Shown here in pieces: positions 1-8,025 of a DNA stretch of 64,000 nucleotides. Each line of letters opens with the position of its first letter. Position 1 is the stretch's first letter. Made by a program: the position numbers and the translations under genes. The notes under the pieces are model-generated. The model saw only the letters and a program-made list of their open reading frames with translations. It was not told where the DNA came from and did no database searches. The stretch is taken from contig NZ_ML137714.1 in NCBI RefSeq assembly GCF_004023625.1, forward strand, positions 36,085 to 100,084. Direction: 5' to 3'. The DNA comes from Streptomyces cavernae. GTDB lineage: Bacteria; Actinomycetota; Actinomycetes; Streptomycetales; Streptomycetaceae.

Positions 1-1
1 C

Positions 2-1123
2 GGTGGGGTCCCACCGCAGCAGTCGTACGACGACTCGTACGACCAGTACGGCTCCTCCCAGGACGGGTACGACAGCGGCTACAACACCGGCCAGGTCTAC
101 GGCGGGGGTGGACCCGGTGCGGCGATGCGCGAACCCCGGCCCGCGCCGAACTGGGGCAAGCGGATCAAGCTGACCGCGATCACCCTGGTCACGCTGCTGG
201 TCGTGGTCTCCGTCAGCACGTACTTCTGGGCCGATTCCAAGCTGCGGCGCGAGGTCGACCTGTCGAAGGTGATCGACCGGCCGTCCGAGGGCGAGGGAAC
301 GAACTACCTGATCGTCGGCTCGGACAGCCGGGAGGGCATGTCCGCCGAGGAGAAGAAGAAGCTGCGCACCGGCTCGGCCAAGGGCAAGCGCACCGACTCG
401 ATGATGATCCTGCACGTCGGCGACAACGGCAACACGCTGATCTCGCTGCCGCGCGACTCCGACGTGGAGATCCCGACGTTCGTCGGTTCCGAGTCGGGCA
501 AGACGTACAAGGGCACCGGCCGACATGTGAAGCTGAACGCGGCATACGCGGAGGACGGCCCCGAACTCCTCGTGCGCACCGTCGAGTTCAACACCGGTCT
601 GCGCATCGACCACTACGCCGAGATCGGCTTCGCCGGCTTCGCGAAGATCGTCGACGCGGTGGGCGGTGTCGAGATGGACATCCCCAAGGCGTTCAAGGAC
701 TCCAAGTCGGGCGCCGACTTCCAGGCGGGCAAGCAGACCCTGAACGGCGAGCAGGCGCTGGCCTTCGTCCGCACCCGCTACGCCTTCGCGGGCAGCGACC
801 TGGACCGTACGAAGAACCAGCAGAAGTTCCTCGCGGCCCTGGCCGGCCAGACCGCGACCCCGTCCACGGTCATAAACCCCTTCAAGCTCTACCCCGTGAT
901 GGGCGCCGGTCTGGACACCCTGACCGTCGACAAGGACATGAGCCTGTGGAACCTGGCCTCCATGTTCTGGGCGATGAAGGGCGTCACCGGCGGCGACGGC
1001 AAGTCCATGAACATGCCCATCTCGGGCTCCTCCGGCGGCAACCTCGTCTGGGACAAGGCGAAGGTGAAGACGCTGGTGGAGCAGCTGCGGAACGACGAGA
1101 AGGTGACTGTCTCGGGGAACTGA
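2..1123 (+). CDS. LytR-CpsA-Psr (LCP) family protein, 5' end outside window
   Basis: LCP proteins are membrane-anchored phosphotransferases that attach polyprenyl-linked glycopolymers to peptidoglycan on the outer face. The reading frame is open from base 2, and the residues before the first in-window ATG (base 125) are a Gln/Tyr/Asp/Gly-rich tail (SYDDSYDQYGSSQDGYDSGY), typical of the cytoplasmic tail of Streptomyces LCP proteins, so the true start is probably upstream. One membrane segment follows (LTAITLVTLLVVVSVSTYF), then the LCP core: YLIVGSDSR, KRTDSMMILHV, ISLPRDSDV, a KLNAAYAEDGP block and the arginine-rich FVRTRYAFAGSDLDRTKNQQ. These are the usual pyrophosphate-binding Arg/Asp motifs. 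The gene is followed directly by a terminator hairpin. The family assignment is firm; the glycopolymer substrate is unknown. Confidence 0.93.
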   Translation, partial: GGVPPQQSYDDSYDQYGSSQDGYDSGYNTGQVYGGGGPGAAMREPRPAPNWGKRIKLTAITLVTLLVVVSVSTYFWADSKLRREVDLSKVIDRPSEGEGTNYLIVGSDSREGMSAEEKKKLRTGSAKGKRTDSMMILHVGDNGNTLISLPRDSDVEIPTFVGSESGKTYKGTGRHVKLNAAYAEDGPELLVRTVEFNTGLRIDHYAEIGFAGFAKIVDAVGGVEMDIPKAFKDSKSGADFQAGKQTLNGEQALAFVRTRYAFAGSDLDRTKNQQKFLAALAGQTATPSTVINPFKLYPVMGAGLDTLTVDKDMSLWNLASMFWAMKGVTGGDGKSMNMPISGSSGGNLVWDKAKVKTLVEQLRNDEKVTVSGN

Positions 1124-1168
1124 CACCTCGTGGGACGCGCGGGGCTGAGCAGGAGCTGATCGCCACAC

Positions 1169-1199
1169 AGGGGCCCGCCGGTTCGACCGGCGGGCCCCT
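1169..1199 (+). terminator. Terminator of the LCP gene
   Basis: Perfect inverted repeat: AGGGGCCCGCCGGT (1169-1182), 3-nt loop, ACCGGCGGGCCCCT (1186-1199), 45 bp past the LCP stop codon. There is no T-tract, as is common in Streptomyces. Confidence 0.8.
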
Positions 1200-1340
1200 C
1201 GGTCTGCGCGGTCGGCGGTCGCGCACCTCCGTGGACCGGACGACTGAGTCCCCCGAAAACAGACGGCTGAGTGCCCCGCGCGGCCGAGTCCGCCGTGCTC
1301 CGGACCGCTACCGGTCTCTCGCCGGTCGATCGCCGGTCGA

Positions 1341-1730
1341 TCACGGGTCGATCCTGCAAAGGCAGAACGGGTGTCCGGCCGGGTCCGCGTACACCCGGAA
1401 GTCCCGCTTGCCTCCGTCGTCGTCCAGGTCGAGCGGTCGGGCGCCCAGCGCGAGGGCCTTCTCCTGGGCGGCCTCCAACTCCTCGATGGTGCTGCCGGCG
1501 TCGAAGTCGAGATGGAGCTGCTGGGAGTCGTCGGCCCGCGGCCACGCCGGGGGCACGTATCCCGGCGCCTTCTGGAAGGCGATCTTGTAGCTGCCGGGCA
1601 CGTCCAGATCTACCCACTCCCCCTCGCCCCGGACCGTGCCACCGAGCAGCCGCGCGTAGAACTCGGCGAGGGCACTCGGGTCGGGGCAGTCGAGCACGAC
1701 GGAATGCATGCGTACGACGGGCTCCACCAT
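1341..1730 (-). CDS. VOC-family (glyoxalase/dioxygenase fold) protein, copy 1
   Basis: A 129-residue single-domain protein of the vicinal oxygen chelate superfamily. It has paired beta-alpha-beta-beta-beta halves: HSVVLDCPDPSALAEFYARL at the N-terminus, then WVDLDVPGSYKIAFQKAP, and a second half with LHLDFDAGS and VYADPAGHPFCLC. The His/Glu metal-ligand positions seem only partly kept, so it may be a binding or antibiotic-resistance-type VOC protein and not a classical glyoxalase. The start is ATG at 1730 with AGGAG just upstream. It lies 15 bp downstream of a paralogue on the same strand, and the two share the YADPAGHPFCLC ending, so they look like a tandem duplication in one operon. The substrate cannot be read from the sequence. 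Confidence 0.85.
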   Translation of the reverse strand: MVEPVVRMHSVVLDCPDPSALAEFYARLLGGTVRGEGEWVDLDVPGSYKIAFQKAPGYVPPAWPRADDSQQLHLDFDAGSTIEELEAAQEKALALGARPLDLDDDGGKRDFRVYADPAGHPFCLCRIDP

Positions 1731-1745
1731 GTCTCCTTCATATCG

Positions 1746-2105
1746 TCAGCAGGCGCACAGGCAGAACGGGTGCCCTGCCGGGTCGGCGTAAACGCGCCAG
1801 CTACGCGAACGGTCACCGGCATCCAGGGGTTTCGCGCCGAGGGCCAGCACGCCCCGCTCGGCCGCGTCGAGGTCGTCGACGGTGAGGTCCAGATGGAACT
1901 GCTGCGAGGCATCAGCGGCGGGCCACCTCGGCGGTACGTGGCCGGAGGCGGCCTGGAAGGCGAGCGACGGGCCGCCGGGGACCTCCAGGTCGACCCAGTC
2001 GCCTTCGCCCTTGACGGTGCCGCCGAGCACCTCGGCGTAGAACCCGGCGAGGGCGCCGGGGTCGGGACAGTCCAGGACGACGACTCCGAATGTGGCGAGC
2101 GCCAT
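1746..2105 (-). CDS. VOC-family protein, copy 2
   Basis: A 119-residue VOC protein, paralogue of its downstream neighbour. It shows VVLDCPDPGALAGFYAEVLG, WVDLEVPGGPSLAFQ, QFHLDLTVDDLDAAE and VYADPAGHPFCLCAC. ATG at 2105 is preceded by GGAG. It is first in a two-gene minus-strand unit whose promoter region is shared with the divergent CGNR regulator at 2204 and carries several GTAAC/GTTAC words, so the regulator may control the pair. Function beyond the fold is not assignable. Confidence 0.85.
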   Translation of the reverse strand: MALATFGVVVLDCPDPGALAGFYAEVLGGTVKGEGDWVDLEVPGGPSLAFQAASGHVPPRWPAADASQQFHLDLTVDDLDAAERGVLALGAKPLDAGDRSRSWRVYADPAGHPFCLCAC

Positions 2106-2132
2106 GAGCTTCTCCCTTGGTTTCCGGATCCG

Positions 2133-2195
2133 ACGTTACCCATAGAAGGCCGTAACAGGTAACGGTTACTGCATGGTCCCGCATTGGAGGTAACG
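2133..2195. promoter_or_regulatory. Divergent promoter region with GTAAC/GTTAC words
   Basis: Between the VOC pair and the CGNR gene there are CGTTACC at 2134-2140, GTAAC near 2152, an 11-bp palindrome GTAACGGTTAC at 2159-2169 and GGTAACG near 2189. The clustering suggests an operator for a regulator, possibly the adjacent CGNR protein. This is inference from spacing only. Confidence 0.4.
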
Positions 2196-2203
2196 TCGCA
2201 ACC

Positions 2204-2710
2204 ATGAATGCCAGATCGCCCGCACCCGGAGGGCTCGCGCTTGTGGAAGCCCTGGTGAACACGCTGGATCTGGCGTCGGGCGCCGACCGGCTGGACACGC
2301 CGGAGGGGCGGGCCGCGTTCGGCCTGACGGAGGAGGAGCTGGCGGAGACACGCGAGCTGCGCGAGGCACTGCGGGTGACGTGCCTCGCCCACGCGGGGCA
2401 TCCTCCGCACCGGGAGGTGACGCCGCTCGGGGAACTGCTGGCACGGGCACCGCTGCTGGTGACGGTGGACGCCGCGGACGGCTCGGCGGGCCTGACGCCC
2501 GCGGACCCGGCCCCGCTGCGCTCCCGTGTGGCGGCGGCGGTGGCGGAGGCGCTCGCGGCGGGCACCTGGCTCCGCCTCAAGGCATGCGAGCTGCCGGAGT
2601 GCCACTGGGCGTATTACGACCGGAGTCCCGCGGGGCGGGGTCGGTGGTGCGACATGCAGGTGTGCGGGGCGCGGGCGAAGATGCGGGCTTACCGGGCACG
2701 GAAGGGTTAG
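2204..2710 (+). CDS. ABATE/CGNR zinc-finger domain protein, putative regulator
   Basis: A 168-residue protein of the CGNR family, thought to be stress-linked transcriptional regulators in actinobacteria. The N-terminal ABATE part holds ALVEALVNTLDL and the helix around FGLTEEELAETRELREALR. The C-terminal zinc finger is visible as LKACELPECHWAYYDRSP, then RGRWCDMQVCGARAKMRAYR, giving two CxxxxC-type pairs and the CG-x-R signature. ATG at 2204 has GGAGG 13 nt upstream. It is divergent from the two VOC genes. Family certain; the signal sensed and targets unknown. Confidence 0.88.
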   Translation: MNARSPAPGGLALVEALVNTLDLASGADRLDTPEGRAAFGLTEEELAETRELREALRVTCLAHAGHPPHREVTPLGELLARAPLLVTVDAADGSAGLTPADPAPLRSRVAAAVAEALAAGTWLRLKACELPECHWAYYDRSPAGRGRWCDMQVCGARAKMRAYRARKG

Positions 2711-2721
2711 GGCGCCGCGGG

Positions 2722-2906
2722 CCGGCGGGCGGAAGGTCAGGTCGCCGAAAGACCGGCACACGGACAGGCCACGGCGCCGAACCGCCGGCACGCGGACGCG
2801 CCTCGACAACCACAAAGGCCCCGCACGCGGACGGGCTACGACACCGAAGCCCCGCAGGCGGACAGGCCACGGCGCCGAAAAAGACCGGCGGGCGGAAAGT
2901 CAGGGC
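2722..2906. repeat. Imperfect direct repeats downstream of the CGNR gene
   Basis: The convergent gap between the CGNR gene and UDP-glucose dehydrogenase has repeated blocks: CGGACAGGCCACGGCGCCGA at 2761 and again at 2859 (98 bp apart), and a CCGGCGGGCGGAA block near 2723 and again near 2885. No gene or terminator stem is obvious. Confidence 0.6.
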
Positions 2907-2925
2907 GCGCGCCCCGGCAGTGCGC

Positions 2926-4269
2926 TCAGGCGTTCGGCCGGCCCATCGCGCGGTACGTCCAGCCCGCCTCCCGCCAGACCGTACCGTCCAGGGCGTTGCG
3001 CCCGTCCAGCAGGACACGGCGCGAGACCACCGAACCGAGCCGGGCGGGATCCAGCTCGCGGAACTCCTGCCACTCGGTCAGGTGCAGGACCACGTCCGCA
3101 CCGCGCACCGCGTCCAGCGCGGTGTCCGCGTAACCGAGCGTGGGGAAGACCCGCCGCGCGTTGGTCATGCCCTTCGGGTCGTAGACCGTGACCTGCCCGC
3201 CCTGGAGGTGGATCTGCCCCGCGACGTTCAGCGCCGGGGAGTCCCGTACGTCGTCGGAGTCGGGCTTGAACGTCGCGCCGAGCACCGCGACGCGCTTGCC
3301 GAGGAAGGGACCCCCGCCGAGCGCGTGCCGGGTCAGCTCCACCATCTGTCCGCGCTGCCGCATGTTGATGGAGTCGATCTCACGGAGGAAGGTCAGGGCC
3401 TGGTCGGCGCCCAGTTCGCCGGCGCGTGCCATGAAGGCCCGGATGTCCTTGGGCAGACAGCCGCCGCCGAAGCCGATCCCGGCCCGCAGGAACTTCTTGC
3501 CGATCCGGTCGTCGTAGCCGATCGCCTCGGCCAGCTTGGCGACGTCGCCGCCGGCGGCCTCGCACACCTCCGCCATCGCGTTGATGAACGAGATCTTGGT
3601 GGCGAGGAAGGAGTTGGCGGAGGTCTTCACCAGCTCGGCGGTCGGGAAGTCGGTGACGACGAAGGGAGTGCCCTCCGCGATCGGCGTGGCGTACACCTCG
3701 CGCAGCAGCTTCTCCGCGCGCTCGCCGCGCACGCCGGCGACGATCCGGTCGGGGTGCAGGGTGTCCTGGACGGCGAAGCCCTCGCGCAGGAACTCCGGGT
3801 TCCAGGCCAGCTCCACCTGGTCCGCCGCCGGAGCGAGTTCGGCGAGCCGCGTGGCCAGCCGTTCCGCGCTGCCCACTGGAACCGTCGACTTGCCGACGAC
3901 CAGGGCGGGACCGTTCAGGTGCGGGGCGAGCGAGGCGAAGGCGGAGTCGACGTACGACATGTCGCAGGCGTACTCGCCGTGCCGCTGCGGGGTGTTGACG
4001 CAGACGAAGTGGACGTCGCCGAAGGCCCCCACCTCGGCGTAGTCCATGGTGACGCGGAGCCGCCCGGTGGAGCCCTCGATGCCTGCGACGTGCTTGCGCA
4101 GCAACTCCTCGAGCCCCGGCTCATACATCGGGGCCTCGCCCCGCTTCATCATCGCGATCTTCTCGGGGACGACATCGAGGGCGAGCACCTCGAAGCCCAG
4201 TGCGGCCATGGCGGCGGCGTGGGTGGCGCCGAGATAGCCGGTTCCGATCACCGTGATCTTCAAGGCCAT
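2926..4269 (-). CDS. ugd: UDP-glucose 6-dehydrogenase
   Basis: Oxidises UDP-glucose to UDP-glucuronate with two NAD+, supplying precursors for uronic-acid glycans or glycosides. The 447-residue product starts MALKITVIGTGYLGATHAAA, the N-terminal Rossmann nucleotide-binding motif. The catalytic cysteine lies in FGGGCLPKDIRAF, and the C-terminal UDP-binding domain has VAVLGATFKPDSDDVRDSPA. An upstream in-frame ATG at 4311 exists, but ATG 4269 has GGAG at proper distance and begins exactly at the conserved fold, so it is preferred. It is divergent from the acyl-CoA dehydrogenase. The assignment is strong; a related UDP-sugar dehydrogenase specificity (e.g. UDP-ManNAc) is less likely. Confidence 0.93.
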   Translation of the reverse strand: MALKITVIGTGYLGATHAAAMAALGFEVLALDVVPEKIAMMKRGEAPMYEPGLEELLRKHVAGIEGSTGRLRVTMDYAEVGAFGDVHFVCVNTPQRHGEYACDMSYVDSAFASLAPHLNGPALVVGKSTVPVGSAERLATRLAELAPAADQVELAWNPEFLREGFAVQDTLHPDRIVAGVRGERAEKLLREVYATPIAEGTPFVVTDFPTAELVKTSANSFLATKISFINAMAEVCEAAGGDVAKLAEAIGYDDRIGKKFLRAGIGFGGGCLPKDIRAFMARAGELGADQALTFLREIDSINMRQRGQMVELTRHALGGGPFLGKRVAVLGATFKPDSDDVRDSPALNVAGQIHLQGGQVTVYDPKGMTNARRVFPTLGYADTALDAVRGADVVLHLTEWQEFRELDPARLGSVVSRRVLLDGRNALDGTVWREAGWTYRAMGRPNA

Positions 4270-4390
4270 GGGTGCTCCAGAAAAGTCGGGCGTGGGTGCG
4301 GCCCCGAGCATAGTCGGGGCTCTTGGGGGGCACGTTTCCCGCTGTCACCAAGCTCACGTACCCGCCTGGTCGACGGGCCCCTAAAATCTG

Positions 4391-4411
4391 AGTTACTTAA
4401 CGGTAGTTAGC
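4391..4411. promoter_or_regulatory. Possible operator upstream of the acyl-CoA dehydrogenase
   Basis: An AT-rich island, GTTACTTAACGGTAGTTAGC, 35 bp before the acyl-CoA dehydrogenase start, forms an imperfect inverted repeat around TTAAC/GTTA. It stands out in the GC-rich background and could be a TetR-type operator or the promoter itself. Confidence 0.3.
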
Positions 4412-4445
4412 GTCAACGTGACAGCGTCTTGGAGCGTGAGAGACC

Positions 4446-5603
4446 GTGGCCGGATCGGCTGATTTCGACCTGTACCGTCCGTCCGAAGAGCACGAGATGC
4501 TCCGGGACACGATCCGTTCGCTGGCGGAGGCGAAGATCGCCCCGTTCGCCGCCGCGGTGGACGAGGAATCCCGCTTCCCGCAGGAAGCCCTCGACGCGCT
4601 CGTCGCCTCCGACCTGCACGCGGTACACGTACCCGAGAGCTACGGCGGCGCGGGCGCCGACGCGCTGGCGACCGTCATAGTCATCGAGGAGGTGGCGCGG
4701 GCGTGCGCGTCCTCCTCCCTGATCCCCGCCGTGAACAAGCTCGGCTCGCTCCCCGTGATCCTCTCCGGTTCCGAGGACCTGAAGAAGAAGTACCTGACAC
4801 CGCTCGCGAAGGGCGACGCGATGTTCTCGTACTGCCTCTCCGAGCCGGACGCCGGATCGGATGCGGCGGGCATGAAGACGAAGGCGGTCCGGGACGGCGA
4901 CCACTACGTCCTGAACGGCGTGAAGCGCTGGATCACCAACGCGGGTGTGTCCGAGTACTACACGGTGATGGCGGTCACCGATCCCACCAAGCGCTCCAAG
5001 GGCATCTCCGCCTTCGTCGTCGAGAAGTCGGACGAGGGCGTCTCCTTCGGCGCCCCGGAGAAGAAGCTCGGCATCAAGGGCTCCCCGACCCGCGAGGTCT
5101 ACCTCGACAACGTCCGCATTCCCGCGGACCGCATGATCGGCGACGAGGGCACGGGCTTCGCGACGGCGATGAAGACGCTGGACCACACCCGCATCACCAT
5201 CGCCGCACAGGCCCTCGGCATCGCCCAGGGCGCCCTCGACTACGCCAAGGGCTATGTCCAGGAGCGCAAGCAGTTCGGCAAGCCCATCGCCGACTTCCAG
5301 GGCATCCAGTTCATGCTCGCCGACATGGCCATGAAGATAGAGGCCGCCCGGCAGCTCACGTACGCGGCCGCCGCCAAGTCCGAGCGCGGCGACAGCGACC
5401 TCACCTTCCAGGGCGCCGCCGCCAAGTGCTTCGCCTCGGACGTGGCGATGGAGGTCACCACGGACGCGGTCCAGCTCCTCGGCGGCTACGGCTACACGCG
5501 GGACTACCCGGTGGAGCGCATGATGCGTGACGCCAAGATCACCCAGATTTACGAGGGCACGAATCAAGTGCAGCGGATCGTGATGGCGCGCAACCTGCCG
5601 TAA
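4446..5603 (+). CDS. Acyl-CoA dehydrogenase
   Basis: FAD-dependent alpha,beta-dehydrogenation of acyl-CoA thioesters (beta-oxidation or branched-chain catabolism), with electrons passed to ETF. The 385-residue product has the three-domain family layout: N-terminal helices, the FAD motif YCLSEPDAGSDAAGMKTK, KRWITNAGVSEYYTVMA, and the C-terminal signature QLLGGYGYTRDYPVERMMRD followed by QIYEGTNQVQRIVMARNLP, in which the Glu of YEGTNQ is the catalytic base in short-chain enzymes. The start is GTG at 4446 with GGAG upstream. It stands alone, with a hairpin terminator after it. Chain-length preference is not readable with confidence. Confidence 0.93.
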   Translation: MAGSADFDLYRPSEEHEMLRDTIRSLAEAKIAPFAAAVDEESRFPQEALDALVASDLHAVHVPESYGGAGADALATVIVIEEVARACASSSLIPAVNKLGSLPVILSGSEDLKKKYLTPLAKGDAMFSYCLSEPDAGSDAAGMKTKAVRDGDHYVLNGVKRWITNAGVSEYYTVMAVTDPTKRSKGISAFVVEKSDEGVSFGAPEKKLGIKGSPTREVYLDNVRIPADRMIGDEGTGFATAMKTLDHTRITIAAQALGIAQGALDYAKGYVQERKQFGKPIADFQGIQFMLADMAMKIEAARQLTYAAAAKSERGDSDLTFQGAAAKCFASDVAMEVTTDAVQLLGGYGYTRDYPVERMMRDAKITQIYEGTNQVQRIVMARNLP

Positions 5604-5625
5604 GTCGCGCCTGTCCGACGAACAG

Positions 5626-5659
5626 CCGCCCCTCCGTCCGACTTCGGGCAGAGGGGCGG
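5626..5659 (+). terminator. Hairpin after the acyl-CoA dehydrogenase
   Basis: CCGCCCCTC (5626-5634) pairs with GAGGGGCGG (5651-5659) across a 16-nt loop. It lies between convergent genes and may serve both strands. Confidence 0.65.
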
Positions 5660-5687
5660 AGCGTTCCGGAGTACGGCGCCGGTTCGC

Positions 5688-5951
5688 TCAGTCGTGGTAG
5701 TGGTACCGGGCCTTGAGGATCTTCACTTCTTTGTCGTCCGCTCGGTAGACCAGCCGGTGCTCGTCGTCGATCCGACGGGACCAGTAGCCGGAGAGATCAC
5801 CTTTAAGCGGTTCTGGCTTACCGATACCGGCGAACGGGTCGCGCTGGATCTCGCCGATCAGCCGGGTGACCCTTCGGGCCATCTTCCGGTCCGCGCCCAG
5901 CCAGTACAGGAAATCCTCCCAGCCGTCTGGATCGAAATGGACGCTCCTCAC
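5688..5951 (-). CDS. yoeB: YoeB-family toxin of a type II toxin-antitoxin module
   Basis: An 87-residue RelE-superfamily mRNA interferase expected to cleave mRNA at the ribosomal A site. The start resembles YoeB ([15 protein letters not shown]) and the core [14 protein letters not shown] carries the RNA-binding arginines. The ending KARYHYHD holds the conserved His/Tyr cluster of the active site. It overlaps the upstream antitoxin by 4 bp (ATGA at 5948-5951), the usual translational coupling. Full-length and intact, so likely a working toxin. Confidence 0.93.
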   Translation of the reverse strand: MRSVHFDPDGWEDFLYWLGADRKMARRVTRLIGEIQRDPFAGIGKPEPLKGDLSGYWSRRIDDEHRLVYRADDKEVKILKARYHYHD

Positions 5952-6220
5952 TCCTCGCCCGCCAGCGCTTCCAGTTCCTCCAGAGTCTTCGGAACCGCGG
6001 CGGCGCCAGTCTTGTCACGGGCGACGGCCTCCATCAGGCGCCGGGCATTGGCAGGGGAGCGCAGCAGGTAGATGGTCTCCTGCCAGGATTCGTAGTCGTC
6101 CGCGGACATCAGAACGGCGTCGCCACCCTTGGAGCTGATCCGGATGGGCGTGTGATCGTCATTAACACGCTTGATGAGGGGAAACAGGTCCCGGCGTGCC
6201 TCACTGGCGCTTATGGTCAT
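5948..6220 (-). CDS. yefM: YefM/Phd-family antitoxin
   Basis: A 90-residue antitoxin that binds DNA through its N-terminal domain and neutralises YoeB through its C-terminal part. The opening [20 protein letters not shown] is the classic YefM/Phd fold, followed by [20 protein letters not shown] and an acidic disordered tail ending [20 protein letters not shown] lies before the ATG. A long palindrome just upstream (6244-6284) is the likely autoregulatory operator. Confidence 0.93.
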   Translation of the reverse strand: MTISASEARRDLFPLIKRVNDDHTPIRISSKGGDAVLMSADDYESWQETIYLLRSPANARRLMEAVARDKTGAAAVPKTLEELEALAGEE

Positions 6221-6243
6221 CTGCCGTCACCTCTCATGCGAAC

Positions 6244-6284
6244 GTACCGGAAGATCGTACCATACTGGTACGACTTTCCGGTAC
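6244..6284. promoter_or_regulatory. yefM-yoeB operator palindrome
   Basis: A nested inverted repeat: outer arms GTACCGGAA (6244-6252) and TTCCGGTAC (6276-6284), inner arms TCGTACC (6255-6261) and GGTACGA (6267-6273) around ATACT. GTAC cores resemble the TGTACA cores known for the E. coli YefM operator. It overlaps the expected promoter, 24 bp before the antitoxin start. Confidence 0.75.
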
Positions 6285-6298
6285 CGGTCAGTCGGCCG

Positions 6299-7474
6299 TC
6301 AGCCGTCCAGTTGATCCAACGTCGCGTTCGACGGCCCCCGGAGCGCCTGCTGTTCCCGGGCCACGTCCTCCGCCGCGCCCAGCACCCGGACCGCGTTCTG
6401 CCAGGTCAGCTTGGCGAGGTCCGTGGTGGACCAGCCGCGGGTGAGGAGTTCCGCGATCAGGTTGGGGTAGCCGGAGACATCGCTGAGGCCGTCGGGGGTG
6501 AAGGCCGTGCCGTCGTAGTCGCCGCCGATGCCGATGTGGTCGACGCCCGCGACCTCACGCATGTGGTCGAGGTGGTCGGCGACCGTCGACACCGTGGCGA
6601 CCGGGCGCGGGTGCTGCTCCTCGAAGGCGCGGTGGACCTTCATCGCGTCCGCGGTGGTGTCGAGGTGGTGGAAGCCGTGCGCGCGCATGTTCTCGTCCGC
6701 CGCGGCCGTCCAGTCCACCGCCTCCTGCAGCACGAACTTCGGCACGAAGGTGACCATGGCGATGCCGCCGTTGCCCGGGAGGCGTTCCAGGACGTCGTCG
6801 GGGATGTTGCGCGGGTGGTCGCAGACCGCGCGGGCCGAGGAGTGGGAGAAGATCACGGGCGCGACGGAGGTGTCCAGCGCGGCGCGCATCGTCGTCGCCG
6901 CCACATGGGAGAGGTCCACCAGCATGCCCAGGCGGTTCATCTCTCGCACCACCTCGTGGCCGAAGGCCGTCAGCCCCCCCACCCGCGGCTCGTCCGTCGC
7001 CGAGTCCGCCCACGGGATGTTGTCGTTGTGGGTGAGGGTCATGTAGCGCACGCCCAGCGCGTACAGCCCGCGCAGCGCGCCGAGGGAGTTCTCGATGGAG
7101 TGGCCGCCCTCCGCGCCCATCAGCGAGGCGATGCGGCCCTCCGAGCGAGCCGCCTCCATGTCGGCCGCGGTCGACGCGGCCCGCAGATCCTTCGGGTGAC
7201 GGTCGATCAACTGCCGTACGCAGTCGATTTGTTCGAGCGTCGAGGTGAGCGCGCCGGGCAGGTCCGCGCGGACGTACACCGACCAGTACTGCGCCCCGAC
7301 CCCGCCCGCGCGCAGCCGCCGCAGGTCGGTGTGGAGGTGGGCGCTCTGGTCGGCGGCGATGTCGCGCGCGTCCAGGTTGTAGCGGACCTGCTCGCGCAGT
7401 GCCCACGGCAGGTCGTTGTGGCCGTCGACGATGGGGAAGTCGGCCAGCAGGTTCAGGGCCTCGGAGAGGGACAT
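6299..7474 (-). CDS. Membrane dipeptidase (M19, renal dipeptidase family)
   Basis: A binuclear zinc dipeptidase of 391 residues. The first zinc ligands are H19 and D21 in [14 protein letters not shown]; other ligands are expected in [30 protein letters not shown] and [18 protein letters not shown], and GIGGDYDG is the C-terminal family signature. No signal peptide is visible, so the enzyme seems cytoplasmic. It starts 5 bp after purE with GGGGAG inside the purE end, so it is co-transcribed with purK-purE. The link between a dipeptidase and purine synthesis is positional only. Confidence 0.92.
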   Translation of the reverse strand: MSLSEALNLLADFPIVDGHNDLPWALREQVRYNLDARDIAADQSAHLHTDLRRLRAGGVGAQYWSVYVRADLPGALTSTLEQIDCVRQLIDRHPKDLRAASTAADMEAARSEGRIASLMGAEGGHSIENSLGALRGLYALGVRYMTLTHNDNIPWADSATDEPRVGGLTAFGHEVVREMNRLGMLVDLSHVAATTMRAALDTSVAPVIFSHSSARAVCDHPRNIPDDVLERLPGNGGIAMVTFVPKFVLQEAVDWTAAADENMRAHGFHHLDTTADAMKVHRAFEEQHPRPVATVSTVADHLDHMREVAGVDHIGIGGDYDGTAFTPDGLSDVSGYPNLIAELLTRGWSTTDLAKLTWQNAVRVLGAAEDVAREQQALRGPSNATLDQLDG

Positions 7475-7479
7475 CCGCG

Positions 7480-8025
7480 TCAGCTCCCCGCGCCGAAGCC
7501 GAAGCCGGAGCCCGCGGCGCCCTCGACCTTGGCCCGCAGCCGCTTGCCCTTCTCCCGGGCCTGGTCACCCAGGTCCTGCTGGAACTCCCGCATTCTCACC
7601 AGGAGTTCCTCGTCGTGTGCGGCGAGCATCCGGGCGGCGAGCAGCCCGGCGTTGCGGGCCCCGCCGACCGAGACCGTCGCCACCGGGACGCCGGCCGGCA
7701 TCTGCACGATGGAGAGCAGACTGTCCATGCCGTCCAGGTGCTTCAGCGGGACGGGCACACCGATGACCGGCAGCGGGGTGACGGAGGCCAGCATGCCCGG
7801 CAGGTGGGCCGCGCCGCCCGCGCCCGCGATGATCGCCTTCAGTCCGCGCTCCGCGGCCTGCTCGCCGTACGCGATCATCTCGTGCGGCATCCGGTGCGCG
7901 GAGACCACGTCCACCTCGTACGGGATCTCGAACTCGTCCAGGGCCTTGGCCGCGGCCTCCATGACGGGCCAGTCGGAGTCCGAGCCCATGACGATGCCCA
8001 CCAGGGGGCCGACTTCGGTGGTCAT
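7480..8025 (-). CDS. purE: N5-carboxyaminoimidazole ribonucleotide mutase
   Basis: Converts N5-CAIR to CAIR in de novo purine synthesis. The 181-residue product has [20 protein letters not shown], then [11 protein letters not shown] with the catalytic histidine and [14 protein letters not shown], the class I PurE signatures. The C-terminal tail ([20 protein letters not shown]) is longer than in E. coli. ATG at 8025 overlaps the purK stop by 4 bp (ATGA), fixing the start against a longer upstream reading frame. Confidence 0.96.
   Translation of the reverse strand: MTTEVGPLVGIVMGSDSDWPVMEAAAKALDEFEIPYEVDVVSAHRMPHEMIAYGEQAAERGLKAIIAGAGGAAHLPGMLASVTPLPVIGVPVPLKHLDGMDSLLSIVQMPAGVPVATVSVGGARNAGLLAARMLAAHDEELLVRMREFQQDLGDQAREKGKRLRAKVEGAAGSGFGFGAGS

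Noticed and set aside
2380..4410. 676-residue open frame on the plus strand
   Set aside because: It runs antisense through UDP-glucose dehydrogenase and the CGNR gene; its composition is the Arg/Ala/Gly-rich shadow expected from GC-rich DNA, with no motif.
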